From positions 1-17,394 of the forward strand of contig CAZNQW010000064.1 in NCBI GenBank assembly GCA_964575225.1: a stretch of 17,394 bases of DNA. The letters are read 5' to 3'. This document shows positions 1-6,728 of this stretch, piece after piece (position 1 is the stretch's first letter; the number at the start of each line of letters is the position of its first letter). The notes under the pieces were generated by a model. The model was given only the letters and a program-made list of their open reading frames with translations, was not told the origin of the DNA and made no database searches. Position numbers and translations under genes: made by a program. The DNA is from CAZNQW01 sp964575225 (GTDB lineage: Bacteria > Chloroflexota > Anaerolineae > JAAYZQ01).

Positions 1-28
1 CCATTTCGATTCTCGGTTTTTCGCTCAT
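1..28 (-). CDS. valS: N-terminal fragment, probable valyl-tRNA synthetase
   Basis: Only the first nine codons (MSEKPRIEM) lie in the window; the gene continues past the left edge. The ATG at 28 follows a purine-rich stretch (GGAAAGGA). It sits at the end of a T-box leader whose specifier reads GUC (Val) and whose T-box carries UGGU, matching a tRNA with discriminator A such as tRNA-Val. ValRS proteins often have a short N-terminal extension before a conserved start, which would fit a residue pattern ending ...EM. The coding fragment alone does not identify the enzyme; the assignment rests on the leader. ValRS charges tRNA-Val in the cytoplasm. Alternative: another aminoacyl-tRNA synthetase if the specifier frame is misread by one base (GGU, Gly), which the discriminator argues against. 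Confidence 0.55.
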
Positions 29-105
29 CGGTAGCTCATCCTTTCCTTTTGCTTGGAAGTCAAGAGAATCGGTCCGCGGCCAACAGGAACGTCGGCTTGA
101 TCCAC
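25..105 (-). CDS. Possible small leader ORF (26 codons) upstream of the synthetase
   Basis: A GTG codon at 105 lies 5 nt after a near-ideal SD (AGGGAGGTGA, about 111-120 read on minus). The frame runs 26 codons and stops with a TGA that overlaps the downstream ATG as ATGA. The peptide (V/M-DQADVPVGRGPILL...) has no recognised motif. The strong SD and the stop/start overlap suggest translational coupling into the synthetase gene. The reading frame could equally be chance in a leader. No conservation can be judged here. Confidence 0.3.
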   Translation of the reverse strand: MDQADVPVGRGPILLTSKQKERMSYR

Positions 106-240
106 GTCTCTCACCTCCCTTCCCGAGGCAGGATGAGCCTCTTACAGTGCATGGCTTCGTCCATCCTGATCTCCTGGGTTTGTCAGATGGGTGCAGCGGC
201 CCTTGCCCAGTTCGTCGTGGCCTCGCCGCCCTTTTCCACA

Positions 241-571
241 GCAAGACCCCTTTCATCCACAAGGACGAAAGGGGTCATCTTTCGCGGTACCACCTTGCTT
301 GGCAGAGCACTGCGCCACGCAGCCCCTGCCCACTCTTGGGCGATAACGGGCCTTCCCGGATGAGCTTACGGCGCCCCGGCGACCGGGGAACTATCGGCCC
401 ATCGACTCCCAGGCGACCTTTGGCGGATGGCTGCTGTGGGGGGCTTGCAGCCGGTGACCCCCCTCTCTGCCAGGCAACGCGCCCGCTCACCAGGGCCCGT
501 CCGCCTACTCCTCCTGTTCACCGTCATTCGATCCGTTATGGGCGTACCTGCCGGGCAGGCCTCGCATTCTG
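241..571 (-). promoter_or_regulatory. T-box riboswitch leader, specifier GUC (Val)
   Basis: Read on the minus strand, the leader holds the parts of a T-box in order. Stem I has an AGTA loop motif (509-506) followed by GGCGGA, pairing with TCCGCC before the specifier loop. The specifier is GUC at 417-415, followed by a purine and then the lower helix CAGG/CCUG. The distal Stem I has an AGAGAG bulge and a GGCTGCAAG apical motif (about 437-468). The T-box proper, AAGGTGGTACCGCG, is at 296-283. UGGU in the T-box pairs with tRNA ending ACCA. A 14-bp hairpin with a UUGU loop (276-245) is the terminator alternative, but only a poor U-run follows. Uncharged tRNA-Val should favour the antiterminator and raise expression of the downstream synthetase. 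Confidence 0.9.
245..276 (-). terminator. T-box attenuator hairpin
   Basis: On the minus strand a 14-bp stem (one G-U pair) with loop UUGU follows the T-box motif. This is the position of the attenuator, whose 5' arm contains the CGUCC that pairs with the T-box in the antiterminator. The bases after it (UUGCUGUGG) form a weak U-tract, so termination may be leaky or helped by another factor. Confidence 0.7.
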
Positions 572-577
572 GTCGGC

Positions 578-606
578 ATTATAGCCCATTTTCACGATGC
601 TGTCAA
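578..606 (-). promoter_or_regulatory. Consensus sigma-70-type promoter for the T-box/synthetase transcript
   Basis: On the minus strand TTGACA (606-601), a 17-bp spacer and TATAAT (583-578) match the consensus at 12 of 12 positions. The predicted start is near 570, directly upstream of T-box Stem I. Confidence 0.9.
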
Positions 607-612
607 GTGGGT

Positions 613-641
613 TTGACAGATGCCTGTGCCTGGATTATAAT
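613..641 (+). promoter_or_regulatory. Consensus sigma-70-type promoter for the secD operon
   Basis: TTGACA (613-618), a 17-bp spacer and TATAAT (636-641) match the consensus exactly. The -35 box is only 6 bp from the divergent -35 box at 601-606, so the two form an inverted repeat. The predicted start near 648 gives a 5' UTR of about 120 nt. Confidence 0.9.
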
Positions 642-696
642 CGTTTCGTTTGTTCACTACGTAGGGCCCATAGGTTGAGGTCATCGTGGGTGCGCA

Positions 697-723
697 GCGG
701 GTCGCCAGGGCGCAAGGACCCGC
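697..723 (+). other. Stem-loop in the secD 5' UTR
   Basis: GCGGGTC (697-703) and GACCCGC (717-723) form a perfect 7-bp stem around a 13-nt loop, about 46 bases before the secD start. No T-tract follows, so it is not an intrinsic terminator. Its role is unknown; it could affect mRNA stability or translation. Confidence 0.4.
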
Positions 724-769
724 ATCAAGAACCGGTTAGGAATGAGTCTGGGGGAACTGCACGGGAAAC

Positions 770-2449
770 ATGAGAAGCAAGAACACCATTCTATTTGTGG
801 CAATTTTGATCGTGGCTTTGATTGTGGCCTACATCGATCTTCCCAACAATCCCGGAATTCACCTGCAGGTCGGGTCGCTTCAGGTCGACCACGATATTTC
901 GATCAGGCAGGGGTTGGACCTGCAAGGTGGGCTCCAGGTGTTGTTGGAGGCCGACCTGCCTGAGGGCGAGACGCCCGAACCTGGGGCCCTTGACGTGGCA
1001 GCCACCATTATCGGCAACCGGGTCAATGCTCTGGGTGTGGTCGAACCGCTGGTCCAGACGCAGGGCGATCGGCGCATCATCGTCGAGCTACCCGGTATTC
1101 AGGACCCCGATATGGCTATTGCCACCATCAAAGAGACCGGTCTGCTCGAGTTTGTGGATGCTGGGGACTATTACATGCCCGCCACCACCGTGGTACAGAC
1201 CAGTTACCCCCAGCTCTGGTCTCAGGGCGCCCAAACGCAGTTGGTCGAGCCGGGTACCTCCCAAGTTCCGACGCCAGAGGGCGTGACCGACACCGACACG
1301 ATTACACCCGCTCTGGAAATCGAGCCACCCTCTACGGCAGCCCCCTCAACAGAGATCGGAGTCGACGCAACCCCGACGACCCCCGGGACGGAGGAAGAAG
1401 CGGGGGAGGAACCCCCGGCCCTGGCGGTCACCGATCGGGTGTTTGCCACCGTCCTGACCGGCGCCCATCTCACGTCGGCTGCGGTGCAGCGCAACGAGCA
1501 GACGGGCGAGTTTCTGATCGCCTTTGAACTCAATGACGAAGGCGGGCAGATCTTTGAGGAATTCACCGGCCAGAACGTGAACAAGTTCTTGTCGATTGTC
1601 CTGGACAAGGAAGTGATTTCCAGCCCGGTGATCCAGAGTCAGATTTCGGGGGGCCAGGGTGTGATTCAAGGCACCTTTACCCTGGAAGAGGCGCAGCAAC
1701 TGGTCGTGCAGCTCCGGTATGGCGCCCTGCCCCTGCCTTTGCGGGTGGAAACCACCCGCGGTGTCGGCGCTACCCTCGGTCAAGACTCGGTCCAGCGCAG
1801 CATTCGGGCCGGTGTCGTGGGCCTCAGTATCGTTCTGTTGTTCATGTTGGTCTACTATCGAGTGCCCGGCCTGCTGGCCGATCTGGCCCTCATTCTCTAT
1901 GGCCTTCTGAACTTTGCCGTGTACAAGGTGGGCTGGCCCGTGTTGCTCCTCCTCAGTCTGCTGCTCCTTGTCAGCTATCTGGTCGAGCGGAAGGACACCT
2001 GGCCCCTGGCCTTGGGGGCCGGGATGTTGCTGGTGACTCTGTTCCTGGCTGTGGCTGGGTTTGTCGGCGTCACCCTGACGCTGCCGGCTATCACCGGCTT
2101 TATTTTATCAACCGGCATGGCCGTCGACGCCAATATCCTGGTCTTTGAGCGGATGAAAGAAGAACTCCGCGCCGGAAAAAGCCTGCGTTGGGCCGCCGAA
2201 GCCGGCTTTAGCCGGGCCTGGACGTCGATCCGCGACTCGAATATCTCGACCCTGATCACCTGCGCCATCCTCTATTACTTTGGCTCCACCTTTGGAGCAG
2301 GGGCGGTGCGGGGCTTTGCCATCACGTTGGCGCTGGGTGTGGTCATCAACATGTTCACCGCCATCACCGTGACCCGGACCTTTATGCGGTTGGCCTTTGA
2401 ATGGGTGGGCGACAAGCTCCAAGTGAACAAGTTCCTGCTGGGCGCATAG
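770..2449 (+). CDS. secD: SecD, protein translocase accessory subunit
   Basis: SecD works with SecF in the membrane, using the proton gradient to help pull proteins exported by SecYEG. The 559-residue protein has an N-terminal membrane helix (about 7-25), the family motif GLDLQGG in the first extracytoplasmic segment, and a C-terminal membrane domain starting near 345. The conserved TLTLP...GMAVDANILVFERM segment lies around 435-465. Two features are unusual. A Pro/Thr/Glu-rich stretch (about 157-216) interrupts the P1 domain. About 38-40 extra hydrophobic residues (about 386-432) sit between the YYR turn (362-364) and TLTLP, enough for an added helix pair. The ATG at 770 directly precedes the signal-anchor helix; its SD is weak (GGGAA). 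It is the first gene of the operon, 29 bp before secF. Confidence 0.96.
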   Translation: MRSKNTILFVAILIVALIVAYIDLPNNPGIHLQVGSLQVDHDISIRQGLDLQGGLQVLLEADLPEGETPEPGALDVAATIIGNRVNALGVVEPLVQTQGDRRIIVELPGIQDPDMAIATIKETGLLEFVDAGDYYMPATTVVQTSYPQLWSQGAQTQLVEPGTSQVPTPEGVTDTDTITPALEIEPPSTAAPSTEIGVDATPTTPGTEEEAGEEPPALAVTDRVFATVLTGAHLTSAAVQRNEQTGEFLIAFELNDEGGQIFEEFTGQNVNKFLSIVLDKEVISSPVIQSQISGGQGVIQGTFTLEEAQQLVVQLRYGALPLPLRVETTRGVGATLGQDSVQRSIRAGVVGLSIVLLFMLVYYRVPGLLADLALILYGLLNFAVYKVGWPVLLLLSLLLLVSYLVERKDTWPLALGAGMLLVTLFLAVAGFVGVTLTLPAITGFILSTGMAVDANILVFERMKEELRAGKSLRWAAEAGFSRAWTSIRDSNISTLITCAILYYFGSTFGAGAVRGFAITLALGVVINMFTAITVTRTFMRLAFEWVGDKLQVNKFLLGA

Positions 2450-2478
2450 CCGGGTTTGGTGAGGGGGAGGATCGGTTC

Positions 2479-3405
2479 ATGTTCAATATTGTAGAGAAAC
2501 GACACTGGTACTTTTTGCTTTCGGCTCTGATCATCATTCCCGGTCTGGCCGTGATGATCTATTCGATTGCCATGTTCGGCTCGCCTGTCAAGCTGGGGAT
2601 CGACTTTACCGGGGGAGCGCTGCTCGAGCTACGCTTTGACCAAGACGTCCAACCCGCGGACATACGGGAGATCTTGGCCGACAACGGGTTCACCGGAAGC
2701 ACCGTGCAGACGACGCTCGATGAGCAAACGGTTCTCATTCGGACCAAGCCCATGGAGCCGGAGGAGAAAGAGTCCGTCATCGGCGTCCTGGGCAACCAGT
2801 ATGGCGGTGAGGTGGAGGAGCTGCGCTTTGAATCGGTGGGCCCGGCCGTGGGCGCTGAGGTGACGCGCACAGCCGCCATCGCTGTGGCCGTGGCAGCCCT
2901 GTTTATTCTTGGGTTCATCATCTTTGCCTTCCGCAAGGTACCCAATGCCTTCCGCTACGGGGTGTGCGCCATTGCGGCGATGATTCACGACATTCTGGTC
3001 ACGATGGGTCTCTTTTCGGTGGCGGGCCTGGTGTTGGGTTGGGAAGCCGACGCGCTGTTTTTAACGGCCCTACTGACGGTGATTGGCTTTAGTGTGCAGG
3101 ACACCATCGTTGTGTTTGACCGAATCCGCGAGAACATTCCCAAGCGGCGCAGCGAGTCGTTCGAGACCATCGTAAACCGCAGCCTCCTGGAGACGATCCA
3201 CCGTTCTCTGGCAACCCAGTTGAATGCCATCTTTGTGCTGATTGCCCTGCTACTTTTCGGTGGGGCCACGGTCAAGCAGTTTGTGGCGGTTTTGCTGGTC
3301 GGCCTTTTGTCGGGGACCTACTCGTCGATCTTTAACGCCGTGCCGTTGTTGGTCGTCTGGGAAACGCGCAAGCTGGTGGGCCGCCCCAAAGAGTCGGCAG
3401 CCTGA
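2479..3405 (+). CDS. secF: SecF, protein translocase accessory subunit
   Basis: SecF pairs with SecD in the membrane to support late steps of protein export. The 308-residue protein begins MFNIVEKRHWYF, with a first membrane helix at about 10-32. The GIDFTGG motif follows (D42), then an extracytoplasmic P1-type domain, then five C-terminal helices. The conserved SVQDTIVVFDRIREN motif is at 205-219. I chose the ATG at 2479 because GGGGGAGG lies about 8 bases upstream and the start matches the family. The longer in-frame reading from 2401 would overlap secD. Length is normal for SecF. Confidence 0.96.
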   Translation: MFNIVEKRHWYFLLSALIIIPGLAVMIYSIAMFGSPVKLGIDFTGGALLELRFDQDVQPADIREILADNGFTGSTVQTTLDEQTVLIRTKPMEPEEKESVIGVLGNQYGGEVEELRFESVGPAVGAEVTRTAAIAVAVAALFILGFIIFAFRKVPNAFRYGVCAIAAMIHDILVTMGLFSVAGLVLGWEADALFLTALLTVIGFSVQDTIVVFDRIRENIPKRRSESFETIVNRSLLETIHRSLATQLNAIFVLIALLLFGGATVKQFVAVLLVGLLSGTYSSIFNAVPLLVVWETRKLVGRPKESAA

Positions 3406-3448
3406 ACCTGTTGTGTCCGATCGGTAGGCCAAACGGGAAGGGACTCGT

Positions 3449-4201
3449 ATGGAAGCCATCTATCTGGATCGCCCACTGAATTTCGCGCACCGGGGTGCCT
3501 GCAAGGTGGCCCCGGAGAACACGCTGGCGGCGTTCCAGGCGGCGGTGCAGTTGGGCGCCGAGGGCATCGAGTTCGACGTCCAGTTCTCCAAAGACAAGGA
3601 ACTGGTCGTCATCCACGATTTTGTTCTGCAAACCAAGACCAATGGATTGGGTCCGGTGCGAGCCAAGATGCTAGCCGAACTGAAAGAGTTGGATGCGGGA
3701 GCGTCCTATAGTGAGGAGTTTGCCGGGGAGCCCATCCCAACGCTGCAAGAGGTATTCGATGCGGTCGGCGATGCGCTCTTGCTCAACATCGAACTCAAAT
3801 CCCAGAGCCTGTACGGCGAAGGGTTGGCCGAGGCCACGGTCGAGTTGGTGGAAAAGAACCACCTGGTGGATCGAGTGGTCATCTCTTCCTTTCAACCCTT
3901 TATCATCAACCGTGTGCGAAAGCTCAACCCTCGTGTGCCCACCGGCCTGCTCTATTCGCCCGATATGAGCCTGATCCTGCGCAAGGGTTGGCTCCGGGGC
4001 GTGGTGCGCCCCTGGGCACTGCATCCCCATCACGACATGGTCGACGAAGCCTACATGGCCTGGGCGCGCCGGCAGGGGTACCGCGTGCACACCTGGACCG
4101 CTGACGAACCGGCCGAGTTGCGGCGGCTGGTGCGCTGCGGGGTGGATATCGTGATTACCAACCGCCCGGACGTGTTCGGGCAGGTCTTGCGGGGGGAGTA
4201 G
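3449..4201 (+). CDS. Glycerophosphodiester phosphodiesterase
   Basis: This enzyme family hydrolyses glycerophosphodiesters to glycerol-3-phosphate and an alcohol in a metal-dependent reaction. The 250-residue protein is a single GDPD TIM-barrel domain. It shows the HRG motif with catalytic His14, PENT (22-25), the metal-binding E41-x-D43 pair and the second catalytic His56 in VVIHD. A later LNIELK strand and the terminal VDIVITNRPD also match the family. No signal peptide is visible, so it is probably cytoplasmic. The SD GGGAAGGGA precedes the ATG. It lies 43 bp after secF and 1 bp before the DUF951 gene, so it is likely co-transcribed with both. The exact substrate cannot be read from the sequence. 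Confidence 0.93.
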   Translation: MEAIYLDRPLNFAHRGACKVAPENTLAAFQAAVQLGAEGIEFDVQFSKDKELVVIHDFVLQTKTNGLGPVRAKMLAELKELDAGASYSEEFAGEPIPTLQEVFDAVGDALLLNIELKSQSLYGEGLAEATVELVEKNHLVDRVVISSFQPFIINRVRKLNPRVPTGLLYSPDMSLILRKGWLRGVVRPWALHPHHDMVDEAYMAWARRQGYRVHTWTADEPAELRRLVRCGVDIVITNRPDVFGQVLRGE

Positions 4202-4202
4202 A

Positions 4203-4418
4203 GTGCCTACAAAGCCTGTAGAAGTCCAGGTGGATGATCTGGTACGCCTGCGCAAACCCCATCCTTGCGGCAGCTACGAGTGGCGCGTGGTGCGGGTGGG
4301 CGCCGACATTGGCCTCAAATGCCAGTTCTGCGGGCGCCGCGTCCTTTTGGATCGCCGGACGTTTGAGAAGCGGGTCAAGACGGTGATTCGCCGTTCTGAG
4401 GGCGACGCCGAGACATAA
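4203..4418 (+). CDS. DUF951 family small protein
   Basis: The 71-residue basic protein matches the DUF951 pattern. A VDDLVRLRKPHPCG segment is followed by W-x-V-x-RVGADIGLKC, a CQFCGRR turn and FEKRVK. Cysteines 22, 40 and 43 and the nearby basic residues resemble a small zinc-ribbon or nucleic-acid-binding fold; that is inference. I know of no settled function for the family. The start is GTG at 4203, one base after the GDPD stop, with GGGGGAG about 6 bases upstream inside the GDPD gene. This spacing implies translational coupling. It is the last gene of the operon. Confidence 0.9.
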   Translation: MPTKPVEVQVDDLVRLRKPHPCGSYEWRVVRVGADIGLKCQFCGRRVLLDRRTFEKRVKTVIRRSEGDAET

Positions 4419-4462
4419 CCCCCTGGGCCCTGGCGTCCAAGGGCCTGTCCATCGATCTCGAT

Positions 4463-4507
4463 CCCGTCTTGAGGCCGCATTCTGCGGCCCGGGACGGGTT
4501 TTTATTT
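4463..4507 (+). terminator. Intrinsic terminator of the secD operon
   Basis: CCCGTC...GACGGG and an inner AGGCCGC/GCGGCC-type pairing form a long stem around ATTCT, followed by TTTTTATTT on the plus strand. The T-tract overlaps the stop codon of the convergent ruvA. The minus-strand side has no T-run, so it stops only plus-strand transcription. Confidence 0.88.
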
Positions 4508-5083
4508 GGCCAGATGGGATAGGGCCAGGCGGACGCGTTCTTCCAGGGAAAGGGGTTGGTGAGGCAACGACCGGAGGGCTTCTTGCGCTTCGGCTACGCT
4601 ATAGCCCAGGGTCGTCAGCGCGGCAATGAGGTCGGCGTCCCCTTCGGTGAGGGCAGGCGGTCGCTCGGAAGGCTGGAGGTGGGCTTTGACCTTATCTTTG
4701 AGATCAAAGACCAATTTCTTGGCCGTTTTGGGGCCAATGCCGGGCACACGCGATAGCACGGCTACATCCTCCTGGGAGATGGCGGCCTCCAGTTGTTCTG
4801 GTGCCAGCGAGGATAGGAGCGCCAGGGCGGCTTTGGGGCCGATGCCCGAAACCCCCAGCAGTAGGCGAAATAGGGCCAGCTCCTCTTCGGTTGGGCAGCC
4901 GTACAGGCTCAGCTCACTTTCTCGAACGTGCAAGTGGGTGTGCAAGGTCAGTTCCTGGCCCGGCCCGTCCAGGCGGGTCAGGAGGGACGCGGGGACAAAG
5001 ACCTGAAAGCCGACGCCCTGTACGTCGACCACGACAAAGTCCTTTCCCAAGAAAGAGACCACGCCACGCAGTTTGGCAATCAT
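4502..5083 (-). CDS. ruvA: RuvA, Holliday junction branch migration subunit
   Basis: RuvA binds the four-way Holliday junction and loads the RuvB helicase. The 193-residue protein has the N-terminal OB-fold domain starting MIAKLRGVV. Two helix-hairpin-helix motifs follow: GVSGIGPKAAL (77-87) and VPGIGPKTAKKL (113-124). A C-terminal RuvB-binding three-helix domain (about 148-190) contains ALTTLGYSVAEAQEAL. Length is typical. It follows ruvC by only 3 bases on the same strand, so the two are co-transcribed. No ruvB is present in this window. Confidence 0.97.
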   Translation of the reverse strand: MIAKLRGVVSFLGKDFVVVDVQGVGFQVFVPASLLTRLDGPGQELTLHTHLHVRESELSLYGCPTEEELALFRLLLGVSGIGPKAALALLSSLAPEQLEAAISQEDVAVLSRVPGIGPKTAKKLVFDLKDKVKAHLQPSERPPALTEGDADLIAALTTLGYSVAEAQEALRSLPHQPLSLEERVRLALSHLAK

Positions 5084-5086
5084 CCG

Positions 5087-5584
5087 TCACCCGGTATCCG
5101 CTATGAGTTGGGCCATGCGCGCCGAATGGATGTGGCAAATGGCCACGGCAACGGCGTCGGCGGCGTCGTCCGGTTGAGGGACCTCGGGCAAATCCAACAG
5201 CATGCGTACCATCTCCTGGACCTGCCGTTTGTCTGCGCTGCCGTAGCCGGCGATGGCCTGCTTGATTTCCATCGGTTTGTACTCAAAGATGGGCAGCCCC
5301 GCATCGGCCAGGGCAAGGAGCGTGACGCCCCTTGCCTGGCCCACCGATAGCGCCGTGCGTACATTTCGGCCAAAGAACAATTCCTCAACCGCTGCCGTGG
5401 AAGGTCGAGTCTGTTCGATGATGCTCGCCAGGCCCTGGTAGATGGCCTGCAAGCGCAGGGGCAAGGACTGCCCTGCTGGCGTGGTGATCACACCGCAATC
5501 CACCAGGGCCAGTCCTTCGTCGGTCTCTCGCACCAACCCATAGCCGGTGATGGCCGTGCCTGGGTCGATTCCCAGAACCAGCAC
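5087..5584 (-). CDS. ruvC: RuvC, Holliday junction resolvase
   Basis: RuvC cuts Holliday junctions symmetrically in a metal-dependent reaction. The 165-residue RNase H-like protein keeps the acidic active site: D7 in LGIDPGT, E67 in AVEELFF, and D140 and D143 in DDAADAV. The lysine-rich YKPMEIKQA...ADKRQVQ stretch is also present. The start is GTG at 5584, whose G is shared with the yebC stop (TAGTG). GAGGAA lies about 9 bases upstream. The overlap points to coupling with yebC, a common neighbour of ruvC. Confidence 0.97.
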   Translation of the reverse strand: MLVLGIDPGTAITGYGLVRETDEGLALVDCGVITTPAGQSLPLRLQAIYQGLASIIEQTRPSTAAVEELFFGRNVRTALSVGQARGVTLLALADAGLPIFEYKPMEIKQAIAGYGSADKRQVQEMVRMLLDLPEVPQPDDAADAVAVAICHIHSARMAQLIADTG

Positions 5585-6336
5585 TAGGCTTGTTCCTCGA
5601 ACCGTTCCATGATCTCGTCGGTGATATCCAGGTTGGAAAAGACCTGTTGCACGTCGTCCAGGTCTTCCAGCGCCGAGATCAGGTTCATGTTTTGAAAGGT
5701 CTCTTTTTCGCTCAGGGCGATGGTGGTCTTGGGTACCATCGTGATCTCGGCCGATTGCACTTCCAGCCCGTGCTCTTCCAATCCCTCCCGCACGGCCTGA
5801 AATTCGGCGGACTCGGCGAAAATCTCGACCAGATCGCTGCTAAAGGTGATGTCGTCGGCCCCCGATTCGACGGCGATATCAAAGGCCTGGTCGGGATCCA
5901 GATCGTCGGGCAAGACGGTAAAGTAGGCCTTGGGCTCGAACTGCCAGGCCACACACCCCGCCTCGCCCAGGCTACCGCCCAATTTGTTGAACTGGCGCCG
6001 TACATCCGAGACCGCCCGGTTGCGGTTGTCGGTAACCACCTGGACGAGGAGGGCCACGCCGTGGGGCCCGTATCCCTCGTAGGTGATTTCTTCCAGGTCC
6101 GCGCCCTTTTCGAGGCCCGCCCCCCGGCGGATGGCGCGCTCGATGTTCTCTTTGGGCATATTGGCGCCTTTGGCTTTGTCGATGACCAGGCGCAGCCGAA
6201 AGTTCATTTCGGGATCGGCTCCCTCTCGGGCGGCGAGGGCGATCTCTTTGGCGATTTTGGTAAAGACCTGTCCCCTCTTGGCATCGGCTGCGCCCTTTTT
6301 CCGCTTGATCGTAGACCATTTATTGTGACCGCTCAA
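5584..6336 (-). CDS. yebC: YebC/PmpR/TACO1-family protein
   Basis: The family is known both as DNA-binding regulators and as translation factors that help ribosomes at difficult sequences such as polyproline. This 250-residue protein shows the family start SGHNKWSTIKRKKGAADAKRG, then KIAKEI, NMPKENIERAIRRG, YEGYGP(H)GVA and NRNRAVSDVR. I chose a TTG start at 6336 because it gives the family's N-terminus (L/M-SGHNKW) and has GGGAGGT 4 bases upstream. The longer reading from ATG at 6366 adds ten unrelated residues and lacks an SD. Length matches the family. It sits directly before ruvC. Confidence 0.94.
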   Translation of the reverse strand: MSGHNKWSTIKRKKGAADAKRGQVFTKIAKEIALAAREGADPEMNFRLRLVIDKAKGANMPKENIERAIRRGAGLEKGADLEEITYEGYGPHGVALLVQVVTDNRNRAVSDVRRQFNKLGGSLGEAGCVAWQFEPKAYFTVLPDDLDPDQAFDIAVESGADDITFSSDLVEIFAESAEFQAVREGLEEHGLEVQSAEITMVPKTTIALSEKETFQNMNLISALEDLDDVQQVFSNLDITDEIMERFEEQA

Positions 6337-6380
6337 CTGGACCTCCCACAGCAAACGCTGTTGCATTCAAAATAGATTTG

Positions 6381-6423
6381 GTTCTGGCGTTTTTTGTCTT
6401 CCAAACCGCGACGGCGCCAGAAC
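6381..6423 (-). other. Stem-loop between the small membrane protein gene and yebC
   Basis: GTTCTGGCG (6381-6389) and CGCCAGAAC (6415-6423) are perfect 9-bp inverted arms with a 25-bp spacer, in the 107-bp gap before yebC. Neither strand has a good T-run next to the stem, so it looks more like an mRNA processing or stability element than a terminator. I see no clear promoter in this gap. Confidence 0.45.
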
Positions 6424-6443
6424 GTCCTCGGTCGGGGTGGTTG

Positions 6444-6698
6444 CTATTCTTCTTCTCGCTCTGCTTCGATCGTGTCTTGGAGCGCTTGGTTTTCCTCTTC
6501 CATGGCTGAACTGATTTCTGCCTCCACGCGCTCCGTGGGTTCGATCTCACTCTCTGTCTCGCTTGCTCCGGTCTCGATAGCTGGAGGTTCCGGTTCCACG
6601 GTCTTGAACTTCCAAAGGATCCATAGCAGCCACAGGAGCAATACGATGCCCGCGACTGCCACTATCAGCCCTGACAATAGCACAAACCCTCTGATCAT
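6444..6698 (-). CDS. Small single-pass membrane protein with acidic tail
   Basis: I do not recognise this 84-residue protein. It has one hydrophobic helix (about 4-28, rich in Leu, Val and Trp) followed by KFK and a Glu-rich, probably disordered cytoplasmic tail ending in EREEE. The basic residues after the helix suggest an N-out/C-in orientation. AAGGAG lies 7 bases before the ATG at 6698, which supports translation. It starts 30 bases after the ftsK stop and is followed by a stem-loop and yebC, so it belongs to the same transcript. Its composition allows an assembly or adaptor role near FtsK, but nothing in the sequence shows this. Confidence 0.75.
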   Translation of the reverse strand: MIRGFVLLSGLIVAVAGIVLLLWLLWILWKFKTVEPEPPAIETGASETESEIEPTERVEAEISSAMEEENQALQDTIEAEREEE

Positions 6699-6728
6699 GG
6701 CATGTCTCCTTCTTCAAGCACAGTTTCC

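Noticed and set aside
147..584. Plus-strand frames across 49-678
   Set aside because: They run antisense through the T-box leader and its promoter, whose RNA motifs explain the sequence. No SD or recognisable protein pattern.
4425..4446. Hairpin GGCCCTGG/CCAAGGGCC after the DUF951 gene
   Set aside because: Has a bulge and no T-tract on either strand; the real terminator is the stem at 4463-4507.
5590..6375. Plus-strand frame opposite yebC
   Set aside because: Antisense to conserved YebC codons; no ribosome site or motif.
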